Positions 37,318-45,010 of a stretch of 64,000 bases of DNA are shown here, in pieces. This DNA is from Cyanobacteria bacterium OH_PDB_230 (GTDB lineage Bacteria; Cyanobacteriota; Vampirovibrionia; Gastranaerophilales; Gastranaerophilaceae), in contig JAEZSO010000001.1 of assembly GCA_023421795.1 (NCBI GenBank), positions 1-64,000 on the forward strand. The letters run 5' to 3'. A model generated the notes under the pieces. That model saw nothing but the letters and a program-made list of their open reading frames with translations. It was not told the DNA's origin and searched no databases. Position 1 is the first letter of the stretch; every line of letters starts with the position of its first letter. A program made the position numbers and the translations under genes.

Positions 37318-37857
37318 TTAGTAGTTTTCTGACTTGATGAAAAAGTAAGCTTTAGGATGTGCGCAAACAGGACACATTTCAAGAGCTTTTTCGCTTGTTA
37401 TGCTGTGGCCGCAGTTAGAACATTCCCAGACAACTTCAGGATTTCTTTCAAAAACTTCTCCGGTTTTTATGTTATTGAGAAGCTTTCTGTATCTTTCTTC
37501 ATGAGTTTTTTCAATTTTTGCAACTTGTTCAAATAAGAACGCGATTTTGTCGAAACCTTCTTCTTTGGCTTCTTTTGCAAAATTAGCATACATATCTGTC
37601 CATTCATAGTTTTCACCGTTAGCGGCATCTTCAAGGTTTTTCATAGTATCCCCGATTGCTCCGTCGTGCAATAATTTGAACCAGATTTTCGCGTGCTCTT
37701 TTTCGTTGTTTGCTGTTTCTTCAAACAGTTTTGAAATTTGGACATATCCTTCTTTTTTTGCCTGAGCTGCATAATATGTGTATTTATTTCTTGCTTGTGA
37801 TTCACCTGAAAAGGCTTCCATAAGATTTTTTTTTGTTTTTGATCCTTTTAATTCCAT
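37318..37857 (-). CDS. rbr: rubrerythrin
   Basis: 179 residues from ATG 37857, which has a perfect AGGAGG upstream; longer in-frame versions start inside perR. The N-terminal ferritin-like diiron domain contains EAFSGESQARNKY, EETANNEKEHAKIW and EQVAKIEKTHEERY, each with the metal-binding Glu/His. The C-terminal rubredoxin-like domain has CSNCGH and CPVCAHP. It reduces hydrogen peroxide in anaerobes. It lies 11 nt after perR in one operon, consistent with peroxide control. Confidence 0.95.
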   Translation of the reverse strand: MELKGSKTKKNLMEAFSGESQARNKYTYYAAQAKKEGYVQISKLFEETANNEKEHAKIWFKLLHDGAIGDTMKNLEDAANGENYEWTDMYANFAKEAKEEGFDKIAFLFEQVAKIEKTHEERYRKLLNNIKTGEVFERNPEVVWECSNCGHSITSEKALEMCPVCAHPKAYFFIKSENY

Positions 37858-37868
37858 GTTTCCTCCTT

Positions 37869-38255
37869 TTATTTGTTTGATCTGCTTTGACATTCAGGGC
37901 ATATGCCTCTGAATACTATTTCGTGGCTGATAATTTTGTACTTGGAAAATTCTTCCGCCTTTTGTGCTACATTCGGTGCCACTTCCGCCGGGATATCTAA
38001 AATTTTGTTGCACTCAACGCACAGCACGTGATAATGGTCATGGGTGTTGTGGTCAAAGTGGTCGCTGTCTTCTAACCCTTCAATTTTTTTTATTTCACCT
38101 ATCTCAGAAAGCTTATTAAGGTTTCTGTAAACAGTTGCCAGGCTTATTGTAGGATGAGTTTTTCTTAGAATATTGTAGATATATTCCGCTGATGGGTGAA
38201 CCACATTTTCTTTGAGGGTATTGTGGATTAATTCTCTTTGTTTTGAATAATTCAT
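37869..38255 (-). CDS. perR: PerR-like Fur-family peroxide repressor
   Basis: 128 residues. The winged helix (about 1-75) has HPSAEYIYNILRKTHPTISLATVYRNLNKL. The dimerisation domain has the regulatory metal ligands in HFDHNTHDHYHVLCVECNKILDI and the structural zinc cysteines CVEC and CPEC. Co-transcription with rubrerythrin and the presence of the PerR-type Asp (HFDHN) favour PerR over Fur. A Per/Fur-like box lies 18-32 bp before the start, so it probably represses itself and rbr. Confidence 0.85.
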   Translation of the reverse strand: MNYSKQRELIHNTLKENVVHPSAEYIYNILRKTHPTISLATVYRNLNKLSEIGEIKKIEGLEDSDHFDHNTHDHYHVLCVECNKILDIPAEVAPNVAQKAEEFSKYKIISHEIVFRGICPECQSRSNK

Positions 38256-38272
38256 GGTCTTAATTCAGAAAA

Positions 38273-38287
38273 TAATAACAATTATCA
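38273..38287 (-). promoter_or_regulatory. Per/Fur-like box upstream of perR
   Basis: The minus-strand sequence TGATAATTGTTATTA is a near-perfect 7-1-7 inverted repeat. It matches TGATAATnATTATCA at 12 of 14 positions and the PerR form TTATAATnATTATAA similarly. It lies 18-32 bp upstream of the perR start codon. Confidence 0.5.
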
Positions 38288-38321
38288 TTTTTGATTATTT
38301 TTTGCATTTTGTCAAGTAAAT

Positions 38322-39974
38322 TTATCTTTCGATTTTAATATTTTTATATTTTGGAACAAAAGAAGAATTTCTTGGTATTGAAAACCCAAGAATTATTTGA
38401 TTCTCAGCTTTATTGGCTGTTATTATCTCTCCATTGTGGTTTTTAATTATCTGTTTTGACAGATATAAGCCTAATCCCGAGCCTACTTGTCTAAATTTGG
38501 ATTTGGAGGGGCAATATTTTTCAAAGAGTTTTTCGAGCTCTTCTTTTTTTATTGAATTATTGCTTTTTATTTCAAAATGTATTGATTCATTTTTGTCTTT
38601 TATGCTTATTTCTATTTGTGAGTTTGAAGAAGCCAGAGAAAGCGCATTTGAGAGCAGATTCATAATAACTCTCGTTATTTTCAGCTTGTCTGCAGTAATC
38701 ATATTGTTTTCCAAATTAAAATTCGTTCTCACCAGTTGATTTTTTTCCTGTGCAAGGTAGGCAACGTCCTTCAGAGATTTGAAAATTACCTCTTTTAAAT
38801 CAAAAATTTCAGGTTTAAGTTTTTGATGTTCGTTTTCCAGTTTGTAAGTTGACAGTATAGTAGAAATCATATTAAACATGTATTTGCAAGAATTTAACGT
38901 CTGTTCAGTTATTTCCTGCTGTTGGCGGTTCAATTCTCCGAACGACCCGGTGGTTAATAGTTCTAAAGCTTTGATTTGTGCACAAGTAGGGGTTTTTAGG
39001 TCGTGGGTGAGTGTCGCGATGAAATTTTCTTTTTGTATTTCAATTTCTTTTGATTCCGTTATGTTCTTAACTATGACAACGATTCCGCTTACATTACGGT
39101 TTACGTCTATGATTGGCGCTTTGTGCACCAAAAACCAAATATCCCCGTTTGGAGTTTCTATTTTCTTTTCGTTGATTATAGGTTCTTTGGTTTTTATGAT
39201 TTGTTTATCTTCTTCGTTTATATCATTGATAGAGTCAAGAAAATTTAATTCTTTTACTGTCAGCCCATGTTGAGAGTGCACGTCTAAGGAGACAAGACTG
39301 TTAAATTTATTGTTTCCTATTGTTGATTGCCCCATTGTATCTTTTAAATAAGTTATAAATGGCAGGTTGTCCAATATCGCTGACAATTGGGACTGTTTTT
39401 TAAACAAAGTGTTTTGCAGGGTTATTTTATCTGTTATTTCCCTGGCGATTGTGAGTACCCCTACTATTTCTTCATTATAAATATGAGGGGCTTTAATTAG
39501 TTCAAAAAATTTAGTTTCGTTGCCCTCATGATAATTTACTTTTTCTATGAATTTTATTATTTCACCTGTTTTTAGGACATTTTCGTCTTGTGTTGTTTTT
39601 GTTTTTGCTATGTCTTCAGGTAAAATGTCAAAGTTGTTTTTCCCGATTATTTCTATGTCGCTTGATTTGCCGTGCGCTTTTAAAAAAGCATCGTTACAAG
39701 CTCTATACACACAATTTTTATCTTTTACAAAGATCATATCGGGACAGTACTTAAAAATATCTTTCAATAATTGTTTTTGCTTTTCTGATAAAAAATCGTC
39801 AGTTTTCTGTTCTGTTTGTTTTTTACTGGATGTTTTTATAAAAAAACAAAGCATCATAAAAGCAGCTATAGCAAGTATTTTTATATGCATTAACGCAGTG
39901 AAGGAAGCTGTTATTATTAAAGTTGTAGAAAGTAAAAAGAAGAGAATTCTTTTGTGTTTTGTTGATATTTCCAT
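38322..39974 (-). CDS. PAS-domain sensor histidine kinase
   Basis: 550 residues. Two close N-terminal membrane segments (about 10-46) leave almost no periplasmic loop, so sensing is probably cytoplasmic or in the membrane. Two PAS domains follow (about 70-190 and 200-312), then a HisKA domain with the phospho-acceptor His in ATLTHDLKTP and an HATPase with NLLSNALSLA and GSGLGLYLSKQI. The response regulator gene sits 13 bp upstream on the same strand, so they form a two-component pair. A HisKA kinase with a NarL-type regulator is a less common pairing. Confidence 0.9.
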   Translation of the reverse strand: MEISTKHKRILFFLLSTTLIITASFTALMHIKILAIAAFMMLCFFIKTSSKKQTEQKTDDFLSEKQKQLLKDIFKYCPDMIFVKDKNCVYRACNDAFLKAHGKSSDIEIIGKNNFDILPEDIAKTKTTQDENVLKTGEIIKFIEKVNYHEGNETKFFELIKAPHIYNEEIVGVLTIAREITDKITLQNTLFKKQSQLSAILDNLPFITYLKDTMGQSTIGNNKFNSLVSLDVHSQHGLTVKELNFLDSINDINEEDKQIIKTKEPIINEKKIETPNGDIWFLVHKAPIIDVNRNVSGIVVIVKNITESKEIEIQKENFIATLTHDLKTPTCAQIKALELLTTGSFGELNRQQQEITEQTLNSCKYMFNMISTILSTYKLENEHQKLKPEIFDLKEVIFKSLKDVAYLAQEKNQLVRTNFNLENNMITADKLKITRVIMNLLSNALSLASSNSQIEISIKDKNESIHFEIKSNNSIKKEELEKLFEKYCPSKSKFRQVGSGLGLYLSKQIIKNHNGEIITANKAENQIILGFSIPRNSSFVPKYKNIKIER

Positions 39975-39987
39975 TAGGCCCCAATGA

Positions 39988-40647
39988 TTATACGAGTTTA
40001 GACTTTATAGCTTTAACGGCAGCCTGGACTCTATCATCGACTTCCAGCTTGGTTAGGATATTTGCTACATGAGCTTTGGCTGTGTGGGTGCTGATATTAA
40101 ATGCTTTTGCTATTTCAGGATTTGTCTTTCCTTCTGTTAACAATCTTAATACGGAGAGTTCTCTTTCTGTTAGGGTTATTTCTTCGCATTCTTTTAAGCA
40201 TAGATTCCCTACTTTTGAATGTCTGGGTTTAGGCAGATTGTTGCAAGGAACCTGAGCAATCTGAGGGGTCAGCCATAAGGCGCCGTCATTAACCATTTTT
40301 ATAATTTCAATTAAATGACTTTCATCTGTATCTTTGAGGCAATAAGCGTTGGCTCCGGCAGATATTGCTGCCAGTACGGTGTCTTCGCTATCATGAGACG
40401 TCATTACAATTATTTTAGTGCCGGGGTGCTCTTCTTTTATAATCTTAGTTGCTTCTATGCCATTCATAAACGGTAAACCAAGGTCCATCAGCACTATATC
40501 ACAAGGTGTTGTTTTTATTGCGGAAATGCATTCTTCAGCTGTTTCAAATTCCCCGACCAGTTCCAACTCTTCATACTGTTTTAAAGTATGTCGTAAATTG
40601 ACTCTATTCAAGAGATAATCTTCAACGATGCATAGCGAAATCTTCAT
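39988..40647 (-). CDS. NarL/FixJ-family response regulator
   Basis: 219 residues. The receiver domain has the phospho-acceptor Asp55 (IVLMDLGLPF) and the LuxR-type DNA-binding helix-turn-helix (LTERELSVLRLLTEGKTNPEIAKAF). It is strongly similar to the regulator encoded at 23984, including VLMDLGLP, ANAYCLKD and VDDRVQAAVKAIK. It is the first gene of a two-gene operon with the kinase. The promoter probably lies in the AT-rich stretch at 40660-40720. Confidence 0.92.
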   Translation of the reverse strand: MKISLCIVEDYLLNRVNLRHTLKQYEELELVGEFETAEECISAIKTTPCDIVLMDLGLPFMNGIEATKIIKEEHPGTKIIVMTSHDSEDTVLAAISAGANAYCLKDTDESHLIEIIKMVNDGALWLTPQIAQVPCNNLPKPRHSKVGNLCLKECEEITLTERELSVLRLLTEGKTNPEIAKAFNISTHTAKAHVANILTKLEVDDRVQAAVKAIKSKLV

Positions 40648-40940
40648 TTTTTGCCCTTTTAATTAATTTGAGGAATATAAGAATTATTATTCCTATAATA
40701 TAGCTACATAATACAGAGTTATTTTATTTTCAATCCCCAAGTGGGTATATTTTGAGAAATTTTAAGTAGGTATTATTCCCTTATCGTTCTAAGATAAGCG
40801 TAAAATTCAATCATATGTCCTGTTATGAATTTTGTTTGAATTTTTTGATACTTTTTAGAAATTTCGATCCAGCTAAACGATGATTTCTGAATCTGTTTTT
40901 CCTTTTTGAACTTTCACCTTTTTCTCAATTGGGGCTAAGT
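40648..40940. other. intergenic region upstream of the response regulator
   Basis: About 290 bases between the regulator start and the nitroreductase remnant. It holds a small hairpin CTTATC/GATAAG near 40783-40801 and the presumed regulator promoter. A 40-odd-codon open stretch on the minus strand, in the same frame as the nitroreductase remnant, has no start or recognisable similarity. I see nothing else. Confidence 0.4.
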
Positions 40941-41333
40941 TTATGTTTGAAAGATATAGCCGATTATACAGGCGTCAAAATCTAATGATTCTGTCTCTAT
41001 CGCCGAGGTTTTTGCAGTTGTTATGTAATCCTCATTTTCCATAAATTTAGGAGCATGAAATAAAATAATTGAATGTGGATTATAAGTCAGAAAATTTTCT
41101 TTTTTTGCTAGTCAATTTAAAATTCATCTTGTTAAATTATCTTTCATGTCCGTTAAATAATCTGTATATTTCTTTGTCGGAAAGAGTTTTAGGATTTTGA
41201 AAATTAACTTTTTTTTATGCATTTTTGTGAAGTAATTTAAAATTTTTTTAGGATTCGTTCGTTTTTTTTTCTCATAAAAAATTAAGCCGATATTGTTACA
41301 GGTTATAAGACTCCTAAAAAGCAAAAAGCCCAC
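40941..41333 (-). pseudogene. decayed nitroreductase-family gene
   Basis: Read on the minus strand in one frame, the sequence runs ...YLTDMKDNLTR, stop (41124-41126), ILN, stop (41112-41114), then LAKKENFLTYNPHSIIL, FHAPKFMENEDY and a run to SLDFDACIIGYIFQT before a stop at 40941-40943. The second part matches the FMN-binding nitroreductase pattern (P.vii.HAPK....ED...a....a.eSLg...c.iG). Two in-frame nonsense codons split an otherwise continuous reading. The N-terminal catalytic part and the C-terminus are missing or unrecognisable. It is a single-frame relic next to tRNA-Asp. Confidence 0.55.
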
Positions 41334-41347
41334 CTGGGTGGACTTTT
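41316..41347 (-). terminator. terminator of tRNA-Asp
   Basis: On the minus strand AAAAGTCCACC / GGTGGGCTTTT form a stem with one G-T pair, followed by TTTTTGCTTTTT. It lies 7 nt after the tRNA-Asp 3' end and overlaps the start of the pseudogene frame. Confidence 0.75.
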
Positions 41348-41353
41348 GATAAA

Positions 41354-41430
41354 TGGCGGGACCGACGAGTCTCGAACTCGCGACCTCCTGCGTGACAGGC
41401 AGGCACTCTAACCAACTGAGCTACGATCCC
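41354..41430 (-). tRNA. tRNA-Asp (GTC)
   Basis: 77 nt including an encoded 3' CCA. Acceptor GGGATCG / CGGTCCC, D arm GCTCAGTTGGTTAGAGT, anticodon loop CTGTCAC with anticodon GTC, T arm GCGAG-TTCGAGA-CTCGT. The discriminator is G, as expected for tRNA-Asp. Transcribed from the minus strand with its own terminator. Confidence 0.97.
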
Positions 41431-41511
41431 TTTCGATAAAACCGATTATAAAACAAGAAAAAAAAATTTGCAACATACTCGATAGATATCTTTTTTAATC
41501 TTCTTTTGCGG

Positions 41512-41539
41512 TTTACTATTGTTCTTTTTACACTATAAT
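41512..41539 (+). promoter_or_regulatory. promoter of the structured element before glyS
   Basis: TTTACT (41512-41517) and a consensus TATAAT (41534-41539) separated by 16 nt. The predicted start near 41546 coincides with the first base of the structured element, so the element would form the 5' end of the glyS transcript or a separate small RNA. Confidence 0.5.
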
Positions 41540-41546
41540 TAATGTA

Positions 41547-41648
41547 TGAGAAATTTTTGAAATAGCGAAAATTTTGAGTCACCTTTAAAAAGGTGAGCAA
41601 CAAAGAGGCAGCGAAGAGCTTTCGATTAGTTGCGATACTAGATTAAGT
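41547..41648 (+). ncRNA. structured leader-like element, copy B (before glyS)
   Basis: It has the same order of parts as the copies at 16621 and 58862: GAGAAATTT ... GCGAAAATTTTGAG (P1), CACCTT / AAGGTG (P2), GCAAC / GTTGC (P3) enclosing CGAA/TTCG, and the tail ATACTAGATTAAGT. It ends 29 nt before the glyS ATG. P3 is GCAAC/GTTGC here, TAACAA/TTGTTG in copy A and GCAATAAA/TTTATTGC in copy D, so pairing is kept while bases change. It lacks the T-box sequence expected of a glycyl T-box leader. Confidence 0.55.
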
Positions 41649-41677
41649 ATATAATAATTAATTTTCAAGAGGCTTTT

Positions 41678-43705
41678 ATGAACAAATATTTGTTAGAAAT
41701 AGGAACAGAAGAATTACCATACAAATTTATTTCAGGTGCTGTTGAGCAACTGAAAACAGGCATGGGAAAAGCACTTGAAGATAATCAAATCGAATTTTCA
41801 GGCATTAAATCTTTTGCAACCCCAAGAAGGCTCACCCTTGTTGTAGAAGGCCTTCCTGTCAAGCAAGATGCAGTTGAAAAACTTGTAAAAGGACCTATCG
41901 CAAACATAGCTTATGATGAAAACGGCGAATTAACAAAAGCAGCAATAGGTTTTGCCAATAAAAACGGAGTAGACCCTTCCTCTTTATTTAAGCAAGATAA
42001 CTATGTCTGGGCAAAAATAGAGCAGAAAGGAAAAGTGACTTCAGAAGTCTTGAAAGAGGTTGTTCCTTCTGTTGTTCTGAAATTAAAAGGTTCTCATTTT
42101 ATGAGATGGGCAGATCTTGATGTTAAATTCCAACGCCCCATAAGGTGGATTGTCTCATTATTTAACGACGAAAAATTAGAAGTAGAAATAGCTGATGTGA
42201 AATCATCAAATGTTTCAAGAGGCCATAGATTCAGCGCGGAAGCTGTTGAAATAACAAATATCGATAAATATGAACAGATTTTATACTCTGTGAATGTAAT
42301 AGCAGATGCAGATAAAAGAAAAGCCGAAATTGCCAAACTTGCGACCGCAAAAGCCAAAGAAATCGGAGCAGAAATCCAAATTGAAGAAGAGCTTCTGGAT
42401 GAAGTAACTTATCTTACGGAATGGCCTGTACCTGTTATTTGCGGATTTGAAGAAAAATACCTTGATATACCTGAGAAGGTAACAGTTACGGTGATGGCTT
42501 CACATCAAAGGTATTTCCCTCTTTATAAAGAAGGAAAACTCTTAAATAAATTTATTACGATAGCAAATTATGTAGGAGACGCTTTCGATAATATCAGGGC
42601 TGGTAATGAAAGAGTTGTCAGGGCCAGATTGGAAGATGCCATTTTCTTCTTTAAAGAGGATACCCAAAAGCCTTTGGTGGATAAATTAGAAGCTTTAAAA
42701 GGCGTTACTTTCCAAAAAGGATTGGGTTCAGTATATGATAAGACTTTAAGGGTAGTTGCGCTGTCAAAATTTATAGCTAAAAAAATCGGGATTGGCTATG
42801 AAGATATAGAAAGAACGGCTCTACTTTGCAAGGCTGATCTTGTAACCAAATTAGTGTTCGAGTTTACGGAACTTCAAGGATATATAGGCGCTGATTACGC
42901 CAGATTATCAGGTGAAAAACCTGAGGTTTGTCAGGGTATAAGAGAACATTATTACCCTCTAAACGCCGAATCTGAACTTGCTAAAGGTATAGAAGGACAA
43001 ATTGTCGGTATCGCAGATAAAATCGATACTATAGTAGCAGTATTCTCGGAAGGAAGAAAAATTACGGGCTCTCAGGATCCTTTAGGAGTAAGAAGAGCCA
43101 CTTTGGGCATCTTAAAAACAGTTATCGCAAAAGGGCTTGATATAGATTTAGAAGAACTGATAAAAAAATCTATGGAAATGCTCCCTGATAGAAGAGGCGA
43201 AAAAGAGAAATTGTTTGAAGAGATAAAAGAATTTTTTGAACAAAGACTTGTTGTTTTCTATTCTGATACTTACAAATATGATGTCATAGAAGCTTGCATA
43301 AGTGAGAAAAATGTTCTTTCCGATTTGAAAGATTTTACATCCAGATTGGATGTCGTGACCAAACTGGTTAATGGTTCTGAGTATTCTAAATTCCATGAGG
43401 CAGTCAACAGGATAATAAGAATCATTAAAAAAGAAGAGTCATTGAATCCCCCGGTTGTCGATTTGTTTATTAGCCAACAAGAGCGTAATCTATGGGATTG
43501 TATAAAGGCTATTGATACTGATAAACTGACTTATGAACAACTGGCAGATGAATTATCAAAATCCGTTGATGCAATTAGCGAATTTTTCGACAAAGTCTTA
43601 GTAATGGATGAAGACGACAAAATCAAACAAAACAGAATAAATCTTCTTTCAATAACCAAACAAAAATTTGCTAAACTTGCTGACTTCAGCAAAATTGTTC
43701 ATTAG
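41678..43705 (+). CDS. glyS: glycyl-tRNA synthetase beta subunit
   Basis: 675 residues, usual length for GlyRS beta. The N-terminal LLEIGTEELPYKFI, SFATPRRLTLVVEGLP and RWADLDVKFQRPIRWIVSL are typical, as are the HD-type region (GADYARLSGEKPEVCQGIREHYYP) and the C-terminal DALR-like anticodon-binding end. With the alpha subunit (glyQ, not in the window) it charges tRNA-Gly. It is preceded by the structured element and the ribosome-binding site AAGAGG. glyQ and glyS are usually neighbours, so their separation is mildly unusual. Confidence 0.95.
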   Translation: MNKYLLEIGTEELPYKFISGAVEQLKTGMGKALEDNQIEFSGIKSFATPRRLTLVVEGLPVKQDAVEKLVKGPIANIAYDENGELTKAAIGFANKNGVDPSSLFKQDNYVWAKIEQKGKVTSEVLKEVVPSVVLKLKGSHFMRWADLDVKFQRPIRWIVSLFNDEKLEVEIADVKSSNVSRGHRFSAEAVEITNIDKYEQILYSVNVIADADKRKAEIAKLATAKAKEIGAEIQIEEELLDEVTYLTEWPVPVICGFEEKYLDIPEKVTVTVMASHQRYFPLYKEGKLLNKFITIANYVGDAFDNIRAGNERVVRARLEDAIFFFKEDTQKPLVDKLEALKGVTFQKGLGSVYDKTLRVVALSKFIAKKIGIGYEDIERTALLCKADLVTKLVFEFTELQGYIGADYARLSGEKPEVCQGIREHYYPLNAESELAKGIEGQIVGIADKIDTIVAVFSEGRKITGSQDPLGVRRATLGILKTVIAKGLDIDLEELIKKSMEMLPDRRGEKEKLFEEIKEFFEQRLVVFYSDTYKYDVIEACISEKNVLSDLKDFTSRLDVVTKLVNGSEYSKFHEAVNRIIRIIKKEESLNPPVVDLFISQQERNLWDCIKAIDTDKLTYEQLADELSKSVDAISEFFDKVLVMDEDDKIKQNRINLLSITKQKFAKLADFSKIVH

Positions 43706-43807
43706 TATCTCATTACAAGTTTACCTACAACCCATAAGACAATAAGGTTTAAAATTAAACCTCTTCTTTGAGATGCTAAATGGTTATCAAAATTTAAGGG
43801 ATAAAAA

Positions 43808-44203
43808 ATGGATAACTTTAGGCCTATTATTGGTGCTTTGCTTCTGATTTGCTGTATCGGTTTTGCGGATACAAATTATATCCATAAAAAAATTACCGAC
43901 CATAAAATACTTGCACTTTATAAAAATAAAACCAAAATATTGGGCTTCGGACTTGAAGAAAGAGGCAATTATTTGAGTGTAAAAGATGTTTTGGGTGGCA
44001 CTCCTGCAGCTAAAGCCGGTATTTTGAACAAGGATATAATCGTTTCATTGAATTATGTTGAGGTTTCTAATGTAGATAAGTTCAAAGAAGTTTTTGACGA
44101 CATAAGCGGAAACGAAAAAATTGTCTTGGGAGTAATCAGAGAAGGCGAAAGAAGCGTGAAATACATAAGTATCACACCCAGAGTCATCCGCTCTGTATAT
44201 TAA
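43808..44203 (+). CDS. small membrane-anchored or exported PDZ-domain protein
   Basis: 131 residues. An N-terminal hydrophobic segment (about 5-20) serves as signal or anchor. A single PDZ domain (about 45-122) shows GFGLEERGNYLSVKDVLGGTPAAKAGILNKDIIVSLNYVEV, with the carboxylate-binding loop GFGL. There is no protease domain. PDZ domains bind C-terminal peptides, so it may be a periplasmic adaptor. It starts about 100 nt after glyS with AAGGGATAAAA as ribosome-binding site. The partner is unknown. Confidence 0.75.
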   Translation: MDNFRPIIGALLLICCIGFADTNYIHKKITDHKILALYKNKTKILGFGLEERGNYLSVKDVLGGTPAAKAGILNKDIIVSLNYVEVSNVDKFKEVFDDISGNEKIVLGVIREGERSVKYISITPRVIRSVY

Positions 44204-44212
44204 AAATTCTGT

Positions 44213-45010
44213 CTAAAACAACAGCAGGCTCAAGCTGATAAAAAACATTCCTGAGACAATCCCTATCATAACTTTGTGGTTGTCTCCGTACTCTCTTGCA
44301 AGAGGAAGCAGTGTGTCTAAAGATATATAAACCATTATTCCTGCCACAGCTCCAAACATCATTCCGACAGCGACTTCAGGAAGAAATGTTTTTGCAAGAA
44401 CCAACCCTATTAATGCTCCGACCGGGCCTGCAAGCCCTGCAAGGAATGAATATAAGATTGCCAGCCTTTTCTTTCCTGTTGAATGGTATACCGGTAGTGC
44501 TATTGCGATTCCTTCAGGAAGATTATGTATGGCGATTGCTATTGCAAAAGGGATTCCGAGTTTAAGATCGGTGCTGGCCACCAAAAATGTTGCAAGACCC
44601 TCTGGAAAACGGTGGATTGATATTGCAAGTGTAGTTAAAATTCCGGCTTTTGATACTTGAGGATGGCTAACTTCTTCAGGCACCGTACTTTCGCCATTTT
44701 CAAGAAGCCCGGTACCTATATGGGCCGGTAAAAACTGGTCTATCAGGTATGCAACTCCCGCTCCCACAAAGAACGAGACAAAAGTTATCATTTGAGCTTT
44801 ATCTTGGAAAGATTCAAGCAAGAATTCCTGTGATTCGTGCATTATGGAATATAGGGCAATAAAGAGCATCACTCCGGCTGAAAATCCAAGTCCGATTGAA
44901 AGCGCACTTAGGTTTGTCCTTTTTATAAAAAAGGTCAGGAATCCTCCACCTACTGTTGCCAATCCGGCAAGTGTTGTTATTGCAAGCGCTACTGCGTAAT
45001 TATGTTCCAT
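44213..45010 (-). CDS. ZIP-family divalent metal transporter (ZupT-like)
   Basis: 265 residues with eight membrane helices. Two signature metal-site helices are visible: AISIHRFPEGLATF (helix IV) and AIAIHNLPEGIAIALP (helix V), the latter carrying the HNxPEG motif of ZupT. It imports zinc and possibly iron or manganese across the inner membrane. A variable loop (about 98-120) replaces the His-rich loop of some ZIPs. It overlaps the upstream gene by 11 bp on the minus strand. Confidence 0.92.
   Translation of the reverse strand: MEHNYAVALAITTLAGLATVGGGFLTFFIKRTNLSALSIGLGFSAGVMLFIALYSIMHESQEFLLESFQDKAQMITFVSFFVGAGVAYLIDQFLPAHIGTGLLENGESTVPEEVSHPQVSKAGILTTLAISIHRFPEGLATFLVASTDLKLGIPFAIAIAIHNLPEGIAIALPVYHSTGKKRLAILYSFLAGLAGPVGALIGLVLAKTFLPEVAVGMMFGAVAGIMVYISLDTLLPLAREYGDNHKVMIGIVSGMFFISLSLLLF

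Noticed and set aside
37858..37893. Longer N-terminus of rubrerythrin
   Set aside because: The ATG at 37857 has a perfect ribosome-binding site and the family start.
23929..40720. Shared ATTCTTATA sequence upstream of both NarL-type regulators as a common operator
   Set aside because: Only nine AT-rich bases are shared and the flanking symmetry differs; this is expected by chance in such DNA.
40660..40940. A 47-codon open stretch after the nitroreductase relic
   Set aside because: No start codon context, no ribosome-binding site and no recognisable similarity.
41547..41677. Glycine T-box leader before glyS
   Set aside because: No T-box sequence (TGGnACCGCG), no antiterminator/terminator pair, and the same element occurs before unrelated genes.
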